Positions 34,311-46,161 of a stretch of DNA of 64,000 nucleotides are shown one piece after another. Source of the DNA: Tricholomella constricta (taxonomy: Eukaryota; Basidiomycota; Agaricomycetes; Agaricales; Lyophyllaceae); assembly GCA_013368375.1 (NCBI GenBank), contig JAACJP010000016.1, forward strand, positions 372,001 through 436,000. The letters run 5' to 3'. The notes under the pieces are model-generated. The model made no database searches and was not told where the DNA came from. It was given only the letters and a program-made list of their open reading frames with translations. The stretch's first letter is position 1. Each line of letters begins with the position of its first letter. Both the position numbers and the translations under genes were made by a program.

Positions 34311-36582
34311 CGGTCTTGGGGCGGCGACGTTGTCCGCGCGCGAAGGTCGGTATCGCGATGACCTCTCGAGTGTTCGGGTCGGTGATGGTTATGATCGTAT
34401 CGTCGGCGGATCTCGTTTTCACGTTAGAGCAAGTAAGTACGTCGAACGGGCGGCCGAGGAGTATATCGTATGCGGGATTGCGAATGACGTGCATTTGGAG
34501 GTAGAGCGTGACCTCTCCTATCGTACAAGGTACGTTTCGTGCTAGACCGAGCGACGGGTCGGTTGTTCCATTCGCTGATTGCATCTGCAGCACTATAGTT
34601 GGGTCGTATTTGACCCCTAGTCCATGGCACACTTCTTCCGACATGGCTATGATCTGGCACCCGCTGTCGACGATGCTTTCTATCTGTTCTCTCGCGTCGA
34701 CCATTATCATGATCGACCTCAGTGCGTGCAATTCCATTGCGACGATCAGTCGGTCCGGATGCTCGCCAGGTAGTAGTGTCTGGTAATACGTGTCGTAGAT
34801 GTCGCCGGTGACTAGCGCTCCGGGCGGTGGCGTCGCGTTGTCGCTGTTGGATTCGCAAGGTAGTGCGTCGAGTTCCTCAATGAACGCCGACGTGGGGACT
34901 TCTTGGTATACCGTTGTGAGGTTGCCGGCGACGATACGCTTCGGTGTATTAGCTTCCCTAAACTTTCTGCGAACCTCTGGCGCTACCCCGCAGAGTTCTC
35001 GAACTGTGACCGGTATGGTGGCGTCGAGTGCGCGTTCGAATAGAGTCGTTGATTTGGTTGGATCTGTAATGGGCGCTTGTGTGCGATACGCACTGTCGGC
35101 TTTTGCCTTCTCCGTGGCGGCTAAGTTTCGCGTGGTAGGGGGGATGTATCGGTTCTCAGGAATGTTAGAGAAAGGGTGTACTGGAGTCTGGTCGTGGGCA
35201 TTGCCTGTGGCGTCGGTCTTGGTACTGGGGATCAGAGGTATGTTGGCCGGTGGCGGGGGAGCCTTGGCTTGGCTTTTCGTCGCGTCCGAGACGGGCTGCG
35301 ACGCGGGCGCTGATTTGTTGACTGGTGCGATCCTTGGTTGGTCGGCGTCTTGAACGGTTTCGACCGTGACGGGTCGCTTTTGCGGTGCACGACTAATAAG
35401 CTCCACGCCGTCAAACACTTCTTTCCGCGCGCGGAGCGTGTTGAGCTCTCGTTCTAACACAAGCATGCGGTCTTCGATTTTTAGGCCATGGTCAGTGACG
35501 TCGTTAAATTGTAGTATCTCCAACATCATGCTTTCGGTCGGGTTCGCGTTTGCCGATAGCTGTCCTGTCGCCAGTTGGCCGGGGTTGCGCCTGTGCCATT
35601 CGTCCAGTTTGTCTTTTATGTATCGACCTGGAGTCCCCGCTGGTATGCGCGCACCACTTGGCAGGCCTATCTTGTTGTCGTCGGTCCTGCGGCAGCGTCC
35701 TTCTCCCGCGTATGCTTGATGTACGGGACAGCTGGAGATATAATGTCCTTCGCCACCGCAAAAGAGGCAGTTGTCGTTAGGTGACTGGTTCGGTCGGCCG
35801 CCGTCGCCTCCTTTGTCTTGTCCTAGACGTAGGATATGTTGTTCCAAGAGGTGAATTCTTTCATGGAGTTCCTCTAGTTTGAGAGGTTGTCCTGTGTTAG
35901 GCGACTTGGTCGCGCCCGTTACCGACCCGCTCGGTGCTATCGTAACTTGTGGGGGTGCGCGCGGCGGCTCTTCCTGTCGCTGGACGGCGCTTGTCCCGTG
36001 TAAAATATGTTCGGCTGCGGCACGAACCGTTTCGGTGGCGTAGGGGTCATCGGGATGGTGGTTCGGGTTTAGGATTTCGAGTCTACGATGGATCTTTGCC
36101 CATAGGTCGGGCTGGAACGCGCGACGGAATTGACGGTCGCGTTCGTTTATCGAAAGTCGGTTTTTGCTGACAAGGAATTGGGTAACCGAAAGGAACTGTC
36201 GGTAATATTCCCCGAGATCGCTATTCGACTGGATCCCGAGTCGGTGTCGTTCCCTGAGCAGGTGGTCGAGGTCGGCCATTGAATATTTCCTTTCTTCGCT
36301 CGCGCCTGGATAGAGCGCCATTATCGCTTTTCGCCAATCGTCATATGTGGTACCAACTGCGAACTCGTCAAGTTGCTCCCACAGGTCAGCGGTATCGATG
36401 TCGGTGTATCGCGTAGCGTGCATTTTCTTCTCCTGTTCGTCTACGACGTTACACTCAATGAAGAGATGATTCAAGTCCGAGAAATATCGTCGCAGCTCGC
36501 GCGCGCGTTCGGGCACGAACGTCGGTGCCGAGCTTTGTCCGCGCGAGGGCATCGGTTTTGCAATAATCGGTGGTTGTGCCAT
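34279..36582 (-). CDS. Ty3-B Gag-protease
   Basis: 767 residues from the first ATG at 36582 (the frame is open upstream into the LTR but has no ATG there). Capsid-type helical sequence (AIMALYPGASEERKYSMADL), a coiled coil (EELHERIHLLEQHILRLG), a zinc knuckle CLFCGGEGHYISSC and, near the C terminus, an aspartic protease with IVDSGCQIIAMSE and YDILLGRPFDVLT. Protease is fused to Gag and separated from RT by the frame change, unlike Ty3-A and Ty3-C, where it is in the pol frame. Confidence 0.88.
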   Translation of the reverse strand: MAQPPIIAKPMPSRGQSSAPTFVPERARELRRYFSDLNHLFIECNVVDEQEKKMHATRYTDIDTADLWEQLDEFAVGTTYDDWRKAIMALYPGASEERKYSMADLDHLLRERHRLGIQSNSDLGEYYRQFLSVTQFLVSKNRLSINERDRQFRRAFQPDLWAKIHRRLEILNPNHHPDDPYATETVRAAAEHILHGTSAVQRQEEPPRAPPQVTIAPSGSVTGATKSPNTGQPLKLEELHERIHLLEQHILRLGQDKGGDGGRPNQSPNDNCLFCGGEGHYISSCPVHQAYAGEGRCRRTDDNKIGLPSGARIPAGTPGRYIKDKLDEWHRRNPGQLATGQLSANANPTESMMLEILQFNDVTDHGLKIEDRMLVLERELNTLRARKEVFDGVELISRAPQKRPVTVETVQDADQPRIAPVNKSAPASQPVSDATKSQAKAPPPPANIPLIPSTKTDATGNAHDQTPVHPFSNIPENRYIPPTTRNLAATEKAKADSAYRTQAPITDPTKSTTLFERALDATIPVTVRELCGVAPEVRRKFREANTPKRIVAGNLTTVYQEVPTSAFIEELDALPCESNSDNATPPPGALVTGDIYDTYYQTLLPGEHPDRLIVAMELHALRSIMIMVDAREQIESIVDSGCQIIAMSEEVCHGLGVKYDPTIVLQMQSANGTTDPSLGLARNVPCTIGEVTLYLQMHVIRNPAYDILLGRPFDVLTCSNVKTRSADDTIITITDPNTREVIAIPTFARGQRRRPKTDVNFRILSRK

Positions 36583-37043
36583 GATTGATGGTGTTGTTTT
36601 TGGGAGAGGGGTCGGAGAGGGGGAATATGACGGCGAATAAGAATCTGAGGTTTCTGGAGTCGCGGGCGATAGAGATGGGAGTCTAAATTCTACTCCTGGA
36701 TCGGTAGTAGGCGGTTCCGACGCAAAGGGGTCGAAATCTAGGTCGGTTTGAGCGGTCGGTTCGGAGAACGGTGGTTGATCGGTCGGGGTAGGTGACGGTA
36801 GCGTTGACGAAGGGATATAGAAGAGCGGGCTGAGGTTGTTATGGATTGCGCGGTGTGGTGTTACTGAGCGGAAGAGCGGGGAGAGCGATTCTGAGTCGGT
36901 GTCGGCTTGTCCGAAGGCAGCGCGAATTTCGGCACGGAGGGTTCGGGCTTTAGCTTCTTGTCGGGTTGCGGGCGGAATGGTCGACGAGTCGTAGGTTTTT
37001 ATGAACAAGAGGAATGAAGCTGCGTGTTCGGCGGTAGCTTTTA

Positions 37044-37065
37044 AAACCCTCGCGGTGGGCTCCAG
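37044..37065 (-). promoter_or_regulatory. Probable tRNA primer-binding site of Ty3-B
   Basis: Two bases after the 5' LTR (on the element's strand) the sequence reads TGGAGCCCACCGCGAGG, i.e. it starts with TGG as expected for pairing with the CCA end of a tRNA. I did not find a complementary segment in the LTR, so self-priming as in Ty3-A and Ty3-C is not indicated. The tRNA is not identified. Confidence 0.5.
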
Positions 37066-37067
37066 AA

Positions 37068-38104
37068 TGATAGTGCTAGAAGGCCTGTAGGTGCTGTGCA
37101 CAACAACAAAACAACTAACAACTATGGGGGGGCGAGAAGTGTTAAAAGTTCCCAAACACGCGAGTGTGCAGGGTTTGAAAGTGGTGGTTGGATGAAAGTA
37201 AAGACGATCCGACTCGTAATTAGTCGAACCGACGGCGATGCGATAGAATACGATCGTTCCCAGGCGGAACGGGTCGGTAACACGACTTTTGTGTTGGTTG
37301 TGCGGCAACGAGACGAACGAGACGAATACGAAGAACTCACGAGTTCGGGCGATGTTTACGAGACGACAGAGACGACGGTTACGAGGTTTTACGACGGTGG
37401 CGACGGGTTATACGATGAGAACGATACGGAGACGACAGAGACGACGGTTTTGAGCTATTAACTCTTGAGAGTGAGGGAAAATACGGGCTGTAATTCACTA
37501 AGGGAAGTAGGTAGTACATGGGTACATTTTATACTATGCGACCGACTCGCCTCTCGCAAGCCGGTGAGGCAGGTGTTTTACTAGTTTATTGGGAGAAGCG
37601 CCGCCAAGCTTAGTACCGCGCGACGCTTTTCAGAGAGTGTGGCGCTCTCTGGCTCGGCAAAGGGGCTTTTGATCGGCTCGCGGTGTCGGGTCGGACGTAT
37701 GATCGGTGGTGGATTTGCGATCGGTAGTGGCTCTTGGGTGCGGAACTCCGTGGTACGGCCGGATCCTCTCTGCGAATAGCTGGGCAAAGGTGTTTTCAAT
37801 GATAATTTCAAATCGGGTTTGGTTGTCGCCGGGTTGAGACCTTGGCATGCCAACGTGCGCGGTCGTTGACAGGTTATACGGCGTTCCGTGCTCCGTGCAC
37901 CTAGAGAGGAGAACTGGCGTTTCAAGTTACTCTGTCTCTTGGTCGGTGCGTCGGTCATTTGGTCGTATTGTCGGTCGGTCGGTCGCATTGTCGGTCGGTC
38001 GGTTCGGCGCTTTGGTCGCATCCAGGACCGTGTTCGTCGTGGCGCAGCGGTTGATGTCCGTATTATGGGCGGGTTCGGTGTACAACGCGGGACGGTGCTC
38101 ATCA
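37068..38104 (-). repeat. Ty3-B 5' LTR
   Basis: 1037 bp, same sequence as 25437-26473 as far as I compared. Its distal end abuts CCGC of acc2. Confidence 0.93.
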
Positions 38105-38468
38105 CCGCGCGGCGGACCCCTTGCCTTCCGCCGCAGACAAGGGAAAGGGCAAGGTGGTGCAGTCGTTCCAGGACTTGGACCGGGATGACAGCGACAACGA
38201 ATTCCGAGCGATGTCCGCGGTCGACCACGGAAACTATGACCCCGCCTGTGTACGATGCACAATGAGGAATCTCGCGTGCAGGATACAGGGTGGGAAGGCA
38301 ACAGCCTGCTTTCCATGCAAGTTTGCAAAGCAGAGTTGTGTTTTCTCACCAGGCATTCCGAGGAAGGGGCCAAAGCCAACGAAGGTCAAGCGGGCAAAGG
38401 AGAACATCGCGGGTCCCTGTAAGTTCCCATCCATTTTTTTATCACTTTGCTAATAAATATACTTGTAG

Positions 38469-38629
38469 CCACTCACCCCAGGTCCGCTGCCGCGCCCTCC
38501 GCGGACTTCAACCCCGCGGGGCCTTGTAAGTCTTTTTTCTTCTCTTCATCACTTTGCTAAAGAAGACCATTGTAGCCACCCACTTCCCGTCCGCTGCCGC
38601 GCTCCCCGCGGACTTTGACCCCGCGGCGA
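38469..38629 (+). repeat. Duplicated exon in acc2
   Basis: The 57-bp exon 38469-38525 (THPRSAAAPSADFNPAG) resembles the beginning of the next exon at 38576 (THFPSAAALPADFDPAA), and the two preceding introns are alike (both contain ATCACTTTGCTAA). Exon 38469-38525 is phase 1 at both ends, so the duplication keeps the frame. Confidence 0.75.
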
Positions 38630-39640
38630 TCCTGACCAGGCTTGCGACCTTGACCGCAGAAAATACCACTTTGCGGGAGCGGATGTCAGACCTGGAGGTC
38701 AGCGTGCAATTGGTGCTGAAGCGGGACAAGAGGCGGTCAATGCAGTGCGAGCTCATCAACCTTAGGGCTGCAGAGCTTGTACTTGCACAGCGGGAGCTGG
38801 AGTTGGCAGGGAGGGAGGTATTGGGTGAGGCGCAACGTCAGGGAGTCGAGGTGCAGGGCCTGCAGAAGCGTGTGCGGATGCTAGAGGCGCAAGCACCTCT
38901 TCCCACGGAGCTGGCCGCGGAGCTGTTTGCGGACATGGCCGCCCTCAACATAGAGAACATGGATTTGCAAGCACCTCCGCAAGCAACTCCGCCTCCTCCG
39001 CGCAGGCCCGCAGAGTCCGCTCAAGATCCGCCTTTGCCTCCGTCTTCACCCCAGTCAGCGGCTGAGGGAACTCCGCCTCCCTCCACCCCTCTGCCCCCCT
39101 TGCCCACCACCCCTCCACCTCCAGCCACCCCTCCACCTCCACCTCCAGCCACCCCTGTGCCCACCACCCCTGTGCCCACCCCCGCTCTCGCCACCCCTTC
39201 ACCACCGGCCTGGAGCCCGACTGTGCCTGCGTCGACCCCAGCTGGACCCACCCTCCAGGTGACTCCGCCCACCCCACAAGGATCCGCGGGCCCCGCGGGC
39301 CCTGCCACTCCGTCTCCGCGGCTCAGTCCTGAGGGGTCACCTGCTCCAGAGGAAGGTTTGCGAGGCACAAAACGCAAGGCGGCGGATGAGGGTGGAGGGC
39401 CTTCCAAAAAGCACAATTCAGCCTAGGTGGCTTGGACTTTCCGAACACCCCGCGGACTTCCTTCAAATATCTGTTTTCTTTACTGAACAAATATGTATGA
39501 TAGCAAAGCACTGGCAACTTGTAGTGTATATACTGCCACATTATTGAAAAGTATATACAATAAAACAATTTTTTTGAACATTGTGATCAATGAATTACCA
39601 ATGAGCTGTCAACAATTATAACTGATGAGAAAACAGTAAA

Positions 39641-41914
39641 CTAGCGGCGCCTTGTGCTTCTTTTAGACCTGTTGCTAGGCCCCGCAGACTTGGATGTTGC
39701 AGCTCGGGTCATGGTTTGATTGCGTGTGCGGCTACCCCTGGTGGTACTGACACCAAAGTCCGCGGCCTCCGCAAGCAGTAAATCCTGCTTTGATTTCTTT
39801 CGCTTAGTCATCTGTCCTTCAACCTGCTTGCGCTTGCGTGTAACCGGAGGTGTGGGCGGAGTTGGTGTATTCGGCGGAGAGGGAGTAGGAGTGTTGGGCG
39901 GCGGAGTTACCTCGTTGAGGAGCTGCATTGCAGTTGCCAGCACCATGTACTCTGGCAGCCCTTCACCAGGCCCATTGATGGGTGCCTGTGTCGGAAGTCC
40001 GCGGGCATTCAAGCGGTGCATTGTTGCTTCGTCAATTCTGACCAGGCTTTGATTAGTCATGGGGTCTGGTTCAAGACGGTCATGGGGACCATATTCGTCA
40101 GTCTGTTCTCCAGGTTCGTTGGATTCGTTGGGTGCTCCGCAGGGTTCGTTGGGTGCTCCGCGGGGTTTGATGGGTGCTCCGCGGGGTGTGTTGGGTAGTC
40201 CGTGAGGGTCATTATCTTGTGATTGATTCTGATAGTGCTCTGCGAGTTCATCGGGTGGTCCGCGGGGTTCGTTATCCGGTAATGGATTGAATCTCAGGGG
40301 TGTCGGATGTTGGTTTTCATCTGGTGCTGGACTGCTGTGTTTGCCGTCACTGCCTTCCAGGTCCGACATTGGAATAAGGCTTTCTAAGGGGTCCGGAGCT
40401 GGTGCTTTTTTTTTGCCCCTCTTCCGCCTTGCTTTCTTTGCTGCTGCCGCGGCAGCCAAAGCTTCCTCGTCCTTGCGCGCCCCGTAGACCGCCTCCGTTC
40501 TCTCCTTTTTCTTGTTCAAGTAACTGGACCAGCGAAAGGTCTCTGAGGGTCCAAGCCTCTTCTGGCGCTCTCGCCAGAAGTCGAGCAACTCCCGGAGTTC
40601 ATGTAGTCGGAGGTTCCGTGGGTCTTGAATTTGGATGTCCGTGGGAACGTACTCCGCGGGGATGAACATTCTATTGTCCGCTTTGATGGAAGTGAATGGA
40701 GGGGATGAGTAGAGGTGTCCCGATGCTAGTTCTGTAAGGAAGTTAGGATAGGTCTGATATGATATCAAAGAATTATCACGTACTGTAATGATGTTTCAGG
40801 AATGCGCGGACCAGAAGCTCAAGGTCATCTTTGCTCTGTTGCACACCTTCTACCAACTCCGGTAGAATTGGAAAACCATCATTTTGTTGATCCAGCTGTA
40901 GATCTGGACGTGGCTGAATTACTGTATCAGTCTGATGCAGGGGGTCTGGTGCAATGGATTCTTGGAGTGAAAGGACATAGTCCATAAGCTTTCTTTTGAA
41001 GTCCTTTACCATGTGCGGAAAGGTATCAATGAAAGTTTTGCTGATTGCTCCTGCATTTGCTGCAATGCTGTCATGACTGCTCCGCGGCGGACATCAGCAC
41101 AAGCCCGCGGAGTCGATGAACAACTCACGACCGGACACTCAGTTGCCCATCTTGCCCTCTCCATACCACAAAGGTAAGGGACAGCATGCCCATCTCTCGC
41201 CACCTGTTGGCATCCTCATTCTCCACTCGTTGAAAGCCCCGCTTATCCGCATTCCTGAGATAAGAAGGTATCAACTCCGAGATGTCCGCGGACCCCGCGG
41301 AGTCACTCACTTGCGCTGCTCCTCAGCAGGAAAGCCCTTGGTGCTCCACTCACGGGCAGTGGCCTCTGCCTCCTGGAGTTGTTGCGGAGTGAGTTTGTTC
41401 ATCACCCGTGCCAAAGCCTTGTTGTGTTGCTGGAAGGCCGCGGTGGGAGATTCATCGACCTCCTCCAGTATCTCTTTCAACTCTTCGGTAATCAAGCCGC
41501 GCATTGTCCGATTGACTACCTGGCGCACAGTAACTTTCAAATTACCCGATGACTGGTTATATGCTGGGTAGGGCCTCCAGTTGTTCCTCACCCAATCTGC
41601 CAGTTTCTGTATGCTGATCAGTGTGATGACACAGAGATACACACTCTAGCCTGACGGACCATAGTAGCTGACGCAGACTTCTTTGCGGTCTTGGGCTCTG
41701 TTCCCTTTGCCTTCCAGAAGTTATAAATATCAACCAAGACTTTGTCCTTGAAAATGGCCGCCCTTTTTTTCTGGTCCGACTCTGACCGGTACTCCTCTCG
41801 GTACTTGTTGAGGACGGCGCGCTCGTCAGCCGGGTAACGGGGCCCCTTACTTGTCTTCTTCAGGGCCGCGGGGGCATGTGTGACTGTTTCCGGTGTGAAA
41901 ATATTTTCGGACAT
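39641..41914 (-). CDS. KDZ accessory gene acc3 (unknown function)
   Basis: Five exons: 41914-41660, 41606-41311, 41254-41132, 41076-40784, 40731-39641, introns 52-56 bp, phases consistent, 685 residues. The N-terminal third is charged and helical (KYREEYRSESDQKKRAA, ITEELKEILEEVDESPTAAF). A basic cluster KKARRKRGKKKAP looks like a nuclear localisation signal. A short repeat of the RGAPNEP type (around 40120-40210) and a Pro/Thr tract precede a basic C terminus (RSKRSTRRR). No known domain. It is read away from the transposase gene from a shared 256-bp region. Confidence 0.7.
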
Positions 41915-42170
41915 GGTGGAGCTCCGTTACAAAATTTCCTATTTGGGTCTAAAAGTGTTGAACTCCACGCTTGACAGTTGTCCCACAGTACCCGCATTTG
42001 GCAAGGAAGTTTCCAGTTTGGGTAATATGAGGCACGGGTACATCAATGGCCCCGATTATGAGTGCAGCTGACCTTTGCACAACCATGAGGACATGTCCGA
42101 GAGTAATCAGTGATACATCAGTAGACAGGTTCTGATTTTTCCACCAAATCAGATCTCATCCTTACCCACC
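41915..42170. promoter_or_regulatory. Divergent promoter region acc3/transposase
   Basis: Lies between the start codons of acc3 (-) and the transposase (+). No CCGCGG box was seen in it, in contrast to the surrounding genes, and no clear TATA box. Confidence 0.45.
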
Positions 42171-45100
42171 ATGTTGCGTGCAGTAAAGCGCACACGTCGC
42201 AAGAAGGATGAAGTCCTTAAGGAAAGTTCTCGCTCATATGCCATGGATGTCGAGACAACAGTCAGCATACCCAGAGGGGTGACATCGTGGAATCCAGGAG
42301 TGTCCCCTTGCGCAAGAGGTCACCGGACCCTGCTACATCTGTCCCTCAGGGTGTGCAGACCCATGTCCAACCCTTTGAGCATTCGGACATTCACTCAGCA
42401 GACCTGAATGACACCACTGATGAGGTGGCCCCCAAACGGGGCAAGGTGAATTGTTCTTTGAAGTAGTGTGTACATGTAACTGAATCACAGCACAGACACA
42501 AGGTGATTACCTTCAAGAATTTGTGAACCACGTTCCAGAACTGTTGGAGGGACTACTTGGGAGAGAGTACATTGAGAATCAAACTCAATGTTCTGATTGT
42601 CCCAAGGGCAACTATGGATGTTGGCGTTGTCGAGACTGTCTCAGTGACAGGATACTCTGCCGGGGTTGCATGCGGACAACTCACAGGGACAATCCTCTCC
42701 ATCGCATTGAGTTCTGGACAGGTCAATACTTCCAGGCAGCTCAGCTGCAGGAGGTTGGTACCTACTTGCTGGTCCCCCACCACTCCTCCGAGAAAGCACT
42801 CTGTGATACACTACAGCTACAACAGGAGCAGTTGGAGAATTACCAGGTGAAATACGACGATGAAGAACAGAAGAACCACTGCACAGAGCAGCGAAACGAC
42901 CCTGCGGGTCGACACAGCGACCCCGCGGACCCCGCGGACATGACTGATCAGACTTCCTATGATGCAGCGGACAATGATTATATGGCGCGCTTGAGCCGTG
43001 CTTATGGTCAACAGCCAGAATTTCATCCGATTGCTGAGGCAGGGTCTAATCTGGACACAGTTGAAGTCGAAGTGGACGAGGAAGATGACGATGACACTGG
43101 TGTTGATGATGACCTTCCGGCGAGAATGCCACGGCACGACGCATTCAACAATCGTTATGTGCGCATTGTACATGTCAATGGAATTCACTACATTCCACTT
43201 GTCTTCTGTTCATGCCGCGGAGTCAGCCAGGTCAATACAGACCTGATGCACAAACGATTGGTGCCTGCTAGCTTCACACGATACAATACGCTCTTCACCA
43301 CTGCAGTCCTCGATGATTATCGTCTTGCGAACCTGGAATGCAAGGCATCTGCATTTCAGTATTGGCACAAACTCAGCCGGACTACCGCTGCAGCAACGAG
43401 CTCCGCGGACATCGACAACTTTTATCGCGAACTCCGCCGGCTCTCGCGTTCATGGAGATGGCTGAAGAAGCTCAAATGGGGTGGATTTGGCAGCAATAAC
43501 AGAGATCCAATGCAGACCACTGCAGGGGAGCTCGCCATTTTTTGTCCCACATGTCCACAGCCAGGTGTCAATCTCCCCGCGGGGTGGTCCGCGGACCCAA
43601 ATAAGTGAGTGCATTTGGTGACGATTGATCATTGTTATTAACATTATATGCAGAAAAGTATACATGAGGTCTTTTGTCGCAGATGGCAATTTCAAAGCGG
43701 ATCATGTTCGCCAAAAGAACAATGCCATGGATGTTTGGCTGTCGGAAGGGTCAGGTATGATGGCTAACCGGGCCAATTATAATGAGTTCCTGAAGGAAGC
43801 ATTCAATGTGATGACAGTGAGTCAAGTCCGATCACCTCTGCGGCGTAGTCCGCGGGGTTCATCAACCCCGCGGCGTTCTGTGCTAACCTGTATTTTAGAA
43901 AGCCCCTTGCGAGAATCAGTTCCGCGCTGTTGAGCAGGCAATGCTTGTGTCCAAAGCCTGTGATGTTAAAGGAATTGTAGCCATTGCATGTGCGCGGCAT
44001 GGTTGTTTTGCCCCCAACAGCCTGTCGGACCTCCACGCGGGTGAGCAGCAAAAGAATGTGGACTGGGCATTCCTCCAGGCGCTTAAAACAACAAATGTGG
44101 AAGACATTGACCAGGTGTTATTGATCTATGATATTGCCTGCCAATACATGGTACACTTTCTGAAGCGCATCGGCCACCTACTCCCCCCAGGAATGACTAT
44201 TGCTCAGGCCATCGGACTACTCCATGTTCACGATCACAAAGATGATTGCTTTAACCGCTTTGCAACTTCATTCATTCCAGGCGCTGCTATAGTTGCGGGT
44301 GAAATTCTGGAGAGTTTGTGGGCCGTGTTGAACACTGTGTCACCAATGACCAGAACCGCAACATTGGCACACCGAGCGGAGATCCTGGACGATCATATGA
44401 ATGATTCTAACTGGAAGAAACTCCTGCAGATGCGTTAGTAAAATTTCATCTATTCCGTTATGATAACTGACCATGTCCGCGGCCGCGGAGTAGCGGTCAC
44501 ATTGTGTCGGACATACGAAAAGGCGACAGAGATGTTGGAGACTGCTCAAGAATATTTCAAAGGTGTCGCTTCAGGCATAAGCCGCACACAAACCACAACT
44601 TGGGAGGCGGAGATCCAGGAGGCCGAGCGGAGGAGGGTTCATGATGTCAAGGCTATGGACATCCTCAAAGCGCGCACCGCGGACATTGGGCAGCTGAGAG
44701 ATTCCAATGGACCTGTGCAACACTCAACAGCTGAAGAGGAGTGGATACAATCAGGCCTTGATCTTGAGGAGCGCCAGTAAGACATTTTATCTCTATTTGT
44801 CTTCCGGAGCTGAACAGTTTCCATCTAGAATTGGCCTTCAAGACAAAGTCCGCCAACTTGTGCGCGAGCCGCGGGAAGATGTCCGCAAGGCCGTCGAAAC
44901 TGAAAGGCAAAGCCTACGTGCACAAATTGATGTGTTCACATCAAAACAGCTGAGCATAAACTTCATTCCTTCGGCCTCCGCGGAGGATGTGCCAGTGAAC
45001 GTCGAAGCCTTTGACAACCTAGACGAGAACCCCGCGGACCTGCCACCCTCCGGAGACGCCGCGGTGCCAGCACAAACACGCTCCCGTCCTGTCAGTGCAA

Positions 45101-45899
45101 CAGACGGACCCCTACCACCAGAGCAGACACCTATTTGCCTGCCATCCTCAGCTGGGGAAACTGAGACACATCTGGCTAAACTTGAGCTTGCATTGCGCAA
45201 GGTTCAAGCAGAGCGCCATCTGCAGAACCTCCGCAATGCAATTGCGGAGAAATCATTTTTGTACTCACACGTCATCCGAGTTGCTCCGCGGAAGGGTGTG
45301 GTGACGCGCGCGCGGGGTAACATCACCGCCCTCAATTACACAATCACCACCCTTTGTCGGGTGTATGACAAATGCAGAGCAAAGCTTGTCCGTCTGGGTG
45401 CGGATGAAGGCACACTGGAAAGGTACAAAATTCTTGACAAGAAGCATGTGAAATCGAGCACCGCCATACTGGATCCCAACACTCCGGGCTCAACTGATAT
45501 CCGAAGTACCAGTCTTTCTTGGATTTGGCAAATACCTGGTCAAGCGACAGATAGTCCGGAGGCTGTGCTGGAGTGTATGTTCTTTGGCGTCAACCCCGCG
45601 GAGTTGTTACTGACATGATACCAATAGTTCAACGTGTTCATTTCTTGAGGGCAAGGGCACAAAAGGATCGATGGACAGAAGAATTCACTCTTGTTCAATA
45701 TGAAATGACTTGGACCACCCGATATTTCCTTCATCAGGCCCAGATCTGGATAGAGCGCGGTGCGGAGGCCGCGGCTGCAGGACAACTGGGCCCGACAGCA
45801 TATGCACGGCGGAAGACAGCCATGTGGAAGGAACTTGCTTGGTTGGCGGAGCAACGATTTAAAGAAGTAAATCAATCATATGTAGCATTGCTTGCATAG
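42171..45899 (+). CDS. KDZ transposase with CxC2-type cysteine cluster
   Basis: Exons: 42171-42445, 42496-43604, 43654-43816, 43899-44433, 44494-44776, 44829-45574, 45628-45899, about 1,130 residues. Exon 2 has the CxC2 cluster (QCSDCPKGNYGCWRCRDC, LCRGCM) and HRIEFWTGQYF. The catalytic RNase H-like core is recognisable: FVADGNFKADH, CARHGCFAPNSLSDLHAGEQ, YDIACQY, LHVHDHKDDCFNRFATSF and GEILESLWAVLN. A helical C-terminal region follows (RARAQKDRWTEEFTLVQYEM). The enzyme should cut and join the element's TIRs. Within exon 1 the reading must change frame near 42260-42285 (MLRAVKRTRR... versus DIVESRSVPLRKRSP) without an intron signal, so this copy may have a one-base frameshift at its N terminus. 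Confidence 0.9.
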
Positions 45900-46161
45900 A
45901 ATGGAATGATCATCAATGCCGTGCAGAATGGAATGGAATGATCAATGATTGTGTCCGCGGGGTGACAACAACCAAGTCCGCGGATGACATGACCCGTTGA
46001 ACATGATGTGCTTTGCCTAATGATGTCCGTGGATGTTGCAGGATGCACGTGTGCAGTCAAATCACATGATGGTGGGAAAGCAACTGTCAATTATGTAACT
46101 ATGGCAACTACTCTTTTCTCTCCCTTATCCGATCTCTTATCGACTCTCCAAGGCAAACACA
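45900..46161. other. Spacer between transposase and acc4
   Basis: Contains a short direct repeat of GAATGGAATGATCA and CCGCGG boxes around 45957 and 45978. It should include the acc4 promoter. Confidence 0.5.

Larger units (their letters stand above)
25437..38104 (-). mobile_element. Ty3-B: complete Ty3/Gypsy element with two antisense cargo genes
   Basis: 12,668 bp, flanked by 1037-bp LTRs (TG...CA on the plus strand) that look identical, and by the 4-bp duplication CCGC (25433-25436, 38105-38108). Its genomic strand is the minus strand: 5' LTR right, gag-PR, pol, then two genes (as1, as2) on the opposite strand, then polypurine tract and 3' LTR. Gag and pol frames are open. It is inserted in an exon of acc2. 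Confidence 0.93.
24501..39426 (+). pseudogene. KDZ accessory gene acc2: coiled-coil protein with Zn2Cys6-type motif, split by Ty3-B
   Basis: Exons 24501-24602, 24654-25362, 25420-25436 joined across Ty3-B to 38109-38418, then 38469-38525 and 38576-39426; phases agree and give about 681 residues without Ty3-B. Residues about 75-260 are an Ala/Glu/Lys/Arg-rich helix (coiled coil or single alpha-helix). After the insertion site comes CVRCTMRNLAC, nine residues, then CFPCKFAKQSC, i.e. C-x2-C-x6-C-x9-C-x2-C-x6-C, the spacing of fungal Zn2Cys6 DNA-binding clusters, followed by a Lys-rich stretch. Then a second helical region (LATLTAENTTLRERMSDLEV) and a long Pro/Thr tail ending in GTKRKAADEG. I infer a DNA-binding protein, perhaps of the CCGCGG boxes; the cluster sits mid-protein rather than at the N terminus, which is unusual. 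Confidence 0.75.

Noticed and set aside
36583..37308. N-terminal extension of Ty3-B Gag into the LTR
   Set aside because: No ATG in that part, and the same frame occurs in the other LTR without gag.
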